Positions 61,316 to 64,000 of a stretch of DNA of 64,000 nt are shown piece after piece. Source of the stretch: a bacterium (GTDB lineage Bacteria > Spirochaetota > Leptospiria > Leptospirales > Leptonemataceae); NCBI GenBank assembly GCA_024742665.1, contig JANSYA010000004.1, forward strand, positions 62,001-126,000. Direction: 5' to 3'. Position numbers and translations under genes: made by a program. Below the pieces are notes generated by a model that was given only the letters and a program-made list of their open reading frames with translations, was not told where the DNA came from and ran no database searches. Position 1 is the first letter of the stretch, and every line of letters begins with the position of its first letter.

Positions 61316-64000
61316 TTACGACACCACTTCCAGCGCGATCAGAGTGATATCGTCCTGGACCGAGCCGGTTCCCTGGAATTCGAAAACTTCTTCGACGATA
61401 TTTTCCAGCTGCTCTTTCAAAGGATCGCGGTTGTACCGCAGGCAGCTCTGGGCCAGACGATCTTCGCCGAACATTTCTTCGCCGGGATTCATGGCTTCCA
61501 CGATGCCGTCCGTATATAAAATCAGGCGATCGCCTTTTTGTAGATCGATGGTCTGCTCTTCAAACGAAACCTCGGGCGTAATTCCCAGCCAGGTTCCCTG
61601 GGCTTCGTGCCAGTTCACCTGCCCGTCGCGAATTAAGATCGCCGGCGGGTGGCCGCCCTGGGCGTAAATCAACTGGCGATGGTCGGGCAAAATCAATCCG
61701 CAGGAACAGGATAGAAAATTATCCGCCGTACGGCCGTACAGCGATTCGTTCATGAACTTCAGCAGCTCCGCGGGCGAGTAGGTCCGGGTGCCGAAAGCTT
61801 CCAGAGTCATCTTCACCGCCGACGCCAGCAGCGCCGCGGGAATGCCGTGACCGGAAACGTCGCCCACGAAAATCCCCAGGCTGCCGTCGCCCATCTTGAT
61901 AAAATCGTAGAGGTCGCCGCCGACTTTATCCATCGGGCGATAGAACGAAGCCAGACGCAAACCCTGCACGACCGGCAGGCTCTGGGGCAGCAGGTTTTCC
62001 TGAATGCGGCGAGCCTGGGCCAGATCGAGTTCCAGTTCTTTTTCGCGGGCTTTCAATGAAAGCAAGTTGCGGATGATCGCCAGCAGCTCGCTTTCGTCGA
62101 AGGGCTTCGGCAGATAAGCGTCGGCGCCGGCTTCATGCGCCTCCTGCTTGGTCTGATCGTCCGCCCGGGCGGTCAAAAGCAGAATCGGCACTGTGCGATA
62201 GTCCGGATTCTTACGAATGCGGCCGATCATATCGATGCCGGACACGCGCGGTAACATCAAATCAGTGATAATTAAGTCTGGGCGAAAACCCGGCAGCGCT
62301 TCCAGGCCCGCCTGGCCGTCGGCCGCTTCTCCGACCCGGTATCCCTGGCGGTCGAAGATCGTTCGCATATAGTCGCGCAGATCGTCGTTGTCCTCGACGA
62401 TCAGAATCGCCCGGCCGCGCCCCCGGCGAGTGGCGGGCTGGCTGCTGACGGCGGGTACGGCCGGTTCGAAGTCCGCGTTGGTCAGAGCGAAGTCCGCCCG
62501 GTGCGCCTCGCGAGAAATATGATCGGGCACGCTGCCGTCCGGCGCCGGCGGCAGCCAGAACCAAAATGTCGCGCCGCGGCCCTCTTCGGATTCGACGCCC
62601 ACCCGGCCGTCGTGCAATTCAATCAGCTCTTTTACGAGACTCAGGCCCAGGCCGGAACCCGCCTGATCCTTGACCGGCGAAGGTCTGGAATAACCGAAAC
62701 GCGTAAAGAGATGCGGGATCTGCTCGGCCGGCAGTCCCACGCCCGTATCGCGCACTTCGACGCGCGCGCCGCCGTGATCCCGCAGAACCCGCAGAGTCAC
62801 CCGGCCGTCTTTCGCCGTGAATTTCAGCGAGTTGGAGAGATAATTATAGAGGCACTTATCAAGCATCTCCGGATCGACCAGAATCAAAGGCAAATCCGGT
62901 TCGACTTCCGTGCTGAGCTGGATGCCGCGAATTCGGGCGTAAGGTTCGAAGGCGGAAGTTACCAGGCGCACGAATTCGTTTAATTCGATGGCCCGGGGTT
63001 TGATTTGCAGGCGGCCGGCGGCGATCTTTTGCAAATCGAGCAGTTGATCGACTAAGCGCTGCAGCCGGCGGGCGTTCGATAGAATCACCCGCTGGGTGTC
63101 CCGGCTGATGGCTTCGTCCCGGCGCTCGGCGGCTTCTAAAGGACTTTTAATTAAAGTTAAGGGAGTGCGAAATTCATGCGAAATATTCTGAAAGAAGGCG
63201 GTGCGACTCGCGTCGAGTTCCCGCAGCTTATCGTTGGCTTCGCGCAACTCCTGCATCTTTTTACCGACTTCGATTTGCAGCGTGCGCGAAGTCTTATCAG
63301 CGCTCTTGTAGGCCGCCGAAAAAATTCCGGCCTGGACCGCGGACTGACTGATGATAAAAAAGAAAAAGCCGTACTGCACGAGATCGATATTTCGATACAC
63401 GCTCAAATAGACCAGAGCGTCGTTGACCACGCCCAGCAGTACGACCAGGCAGCTGCCGATCGTCAGCAGGGCTCCCGGCCGGCCGCGGACGGCGGCAAAC
63501 CCGGTGGCGATGACGCTGTAAAAAACAACGGCGGCGATCAGTCCCAGATACACAGGCAGAACCCGGGTAACTTCCATTGTGGGACGCAGCAGGTTATGAA
63601 AGACGAAAAGCAGGCTGATGATCACAAGCGGCGGCAAAATCTTCGTCGGAAATTCGCGTTCGTAGCAGGCCTGCAAATAGGCGTAGTACGCCGCCGGCAT
63701 TAAAAACAAAGCGATCAACTGAAACTTCAGCACCTCGACGTAGTGGGCGTCCTCGCCCAAAAAGCGCTGAACCAGATCGTTATTCGTTCCGGTCCAGAGC
63801 AGAATGATGATGGCCAGCACGCCGAAGCGCCAGTGATTGCGCTCGTTGCGCTGAAAGTACCACAGTACAAGATGATAGACCGCGATAATCAAAGTCACGC
63901 CGGCCAGCACGAAAGACAGCAAATCCTTTTGAAACAGATGCGCGTTCAAACGCAGATGGGTGCCCATCAGGACCGGCAGTCGCGGTCCGCCGAGCGCCGT
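61316..64000 (-). CDS. 7TM histidine kinase-receiver-SpoIIE hybrid (5' truncated)
   Basis: At least 894 residues; the frame is open to the window edge, and the first visible residues (GGPRLPVLMGTHL) resemble the end of a 7TMR-DISM extracellular domain, so the start lies outside. Counting from Met at 63967: seven TM helices (about 12-220), coiled coil, HisKA with NISHEFRTPL (H264), HATPase (DTGVGLP, GSGLGLSLVKELIELH), a receiver domain with TDLMLP (D569) and KP, then a SpoIIE phosphatase (about 645-880: GGDLYDF, GDVSGHGIPAAL, TDGIVEAMN, QDDITLI). A single polypeptide senses, phosphorelays and dephosphorylates a downstream antagonist. Confidence 0.9.
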   Translation of the reverse strand, partial: TALGGPRLPVLMGTHLRLNAHLFQKDLLSFVLAGVTLIIAVYHLVLWYFQRNERNHWRFGVLAIIILLWTGTNNDLVQRFLGEDAHYVEVLKFQLIALFLMPAAYYAYLQACYEREFPTKILPPLVIISLLFVFHNLLRPTMEVTRVLPVYLGLIAAVVFYSVIATGFAAVRGRPGALLTIGSCLVVLLGVVNDALVYLSVYRNIDLVQYGFFFFIISQSAVQAGIFSAAYKSADKTSRTLQIEVGKKMQELREANDKLRELDASRTAFFQNISHEFRTPLTLIKSPLEAAERRDEAISRDTQRVILSNARRLQRLVDQLLDLQKIAAGRLQIKPRAIELNEFVRLVTSAFEPYARIRGIQLSTEVEPDLPLILVDPEMLDKCLYNYLSNSLKFTAKDGRVTLRVLRDHGGARVEVRDTGVGLPAEQIPHLFTRFGYSRPSPVKDQAGSGLGLSLVKELIELHDGRVGVESEEGRGATFWFWLPPAPDGSVPDHISREAHRADFALTNADFEPAVPAVSSQPATRRGRGRAILIVEDNDDLRDYMRTIFDRQGYRVGEAADGQAGLEALPGFRPDLIITDLMLPRVSGIDMIGRIRKNPDYRTVPILLLTARADDQTKQEAHEAGADAYLPKPFDESELLAIIRNLLSLKAREKELELDLAQARRIQENLLPQSLPVVQGLRLASFYRPMDKVGGDLYDFIKMGDGSLGIFVGDVSGHGIPAALLASAVKMTLEAFGTRTYSPAELLKFMNESLYGRTADNFLSCSCGLILPDHRQLIYAQGGHPPAILIRDGQVNWHEAQGTWLGITPEVSFEEQTIDLQKGDRLILYTDGIVEAMNPGEEMFGEDRLAQSCLRYNRDPLKEQLENIVEEVFEFQGTGSVQDDITLIALEVVS

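Overview
The window looks like chromosomal DNA of a GC-rich spirochaete of the Leptospirales (Leptospira/Leptonema/Turneriella side). The main evidence is a spirochaete-type FlaB flagellin (25370-26218), a flgG-flgA-flgH-flgI-flgJ operon that still encodes the L- and P-ring proteins, several lipoproteins with spirochaetal lipoboxes, a short SMC protein and a large helical protein that may be the cytoplasmic filament protein CfpA. No rRNA, tRNA, CRISPR array, prophage or insertion sequence was recognised. The window is densely coding, and most long ORFs antisense to real genes are GC-driven shadows.

Layout. 1-5.8 kb: end of an unknown gene, a PTPS-III-like pterin enzyme with a membrane-anchored partner, a DUF1858 redox protein, leucyl aminopeptidase, PrxQ peroxiredoxin, a DUF2203 protein and thioredoxin reductase. 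5.8-18 kb: lipoprotein esterase, a divergent stand-alone DnaA, a MORN-type protein, pyrB, a lipoprotein, radC coupled to an alpha/beta hydrolase, a phasin-like protein behind a palindromic promoter, an epimerase-like protein and panB. 17.9-22.7 kb: the flgGAHIJ operon. 22.8-31.8 kb: a solitary DNA methyltransferase, an SDR, flaB with stacked terminators, an outer-membrane barrel, a PPDK paralogue with a degraded ATP-binding half, and a GAF-GGDEF cyclase. 31.9-39.8 kb: five same-strand genes comprising a large helical filament-like protein, a two-domain protein with a Pro/Ala hinge, a degenerate nuclease-like protein, a lipidated VWA-TM-FHA-like protein and a giant TM protein with an apparently inactivated metallo-beta-lactamase-like region plus a LysM-like tail. 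This is the best candidate for an undescribed system. 40.3-49.4 kb: class A PBP, Wzx-type flippase, GlpX-like phosphatase, lipoproteins, PlsC-like acyltransferase and a PEGA protein. 49.6-54.8 kb: SMC, divergent from a DUF115/Maf-type protein. 54.9-58 kb: a Rieske oxygenase split into two overlapping ORFs behind a near-consensus sigma-54 promoter, divergent from a sigma-54 activator. 58-64 kb: SpoIIE phosphatase-TPR, metallophosphoesterase and a 7TM kinase-receiver-SpoIIE hybrid cut by the window edge.

Themes: envelope and motility; partner-switching and second-messenger signalling (two SpoIIE phosphatases, GGDEF, sigma-54 activator); and redox (PrxQ, TrxB, DUF1858). An unexpected sequence-level pattern is that several genes end in short tandem duplications (periods 8, 10, 11 or about 23 nt, never a multiple of three) that copy the stop-codon region and in some cases close all three reading frames. 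All functional calls are from reading motifs; no database search was run.
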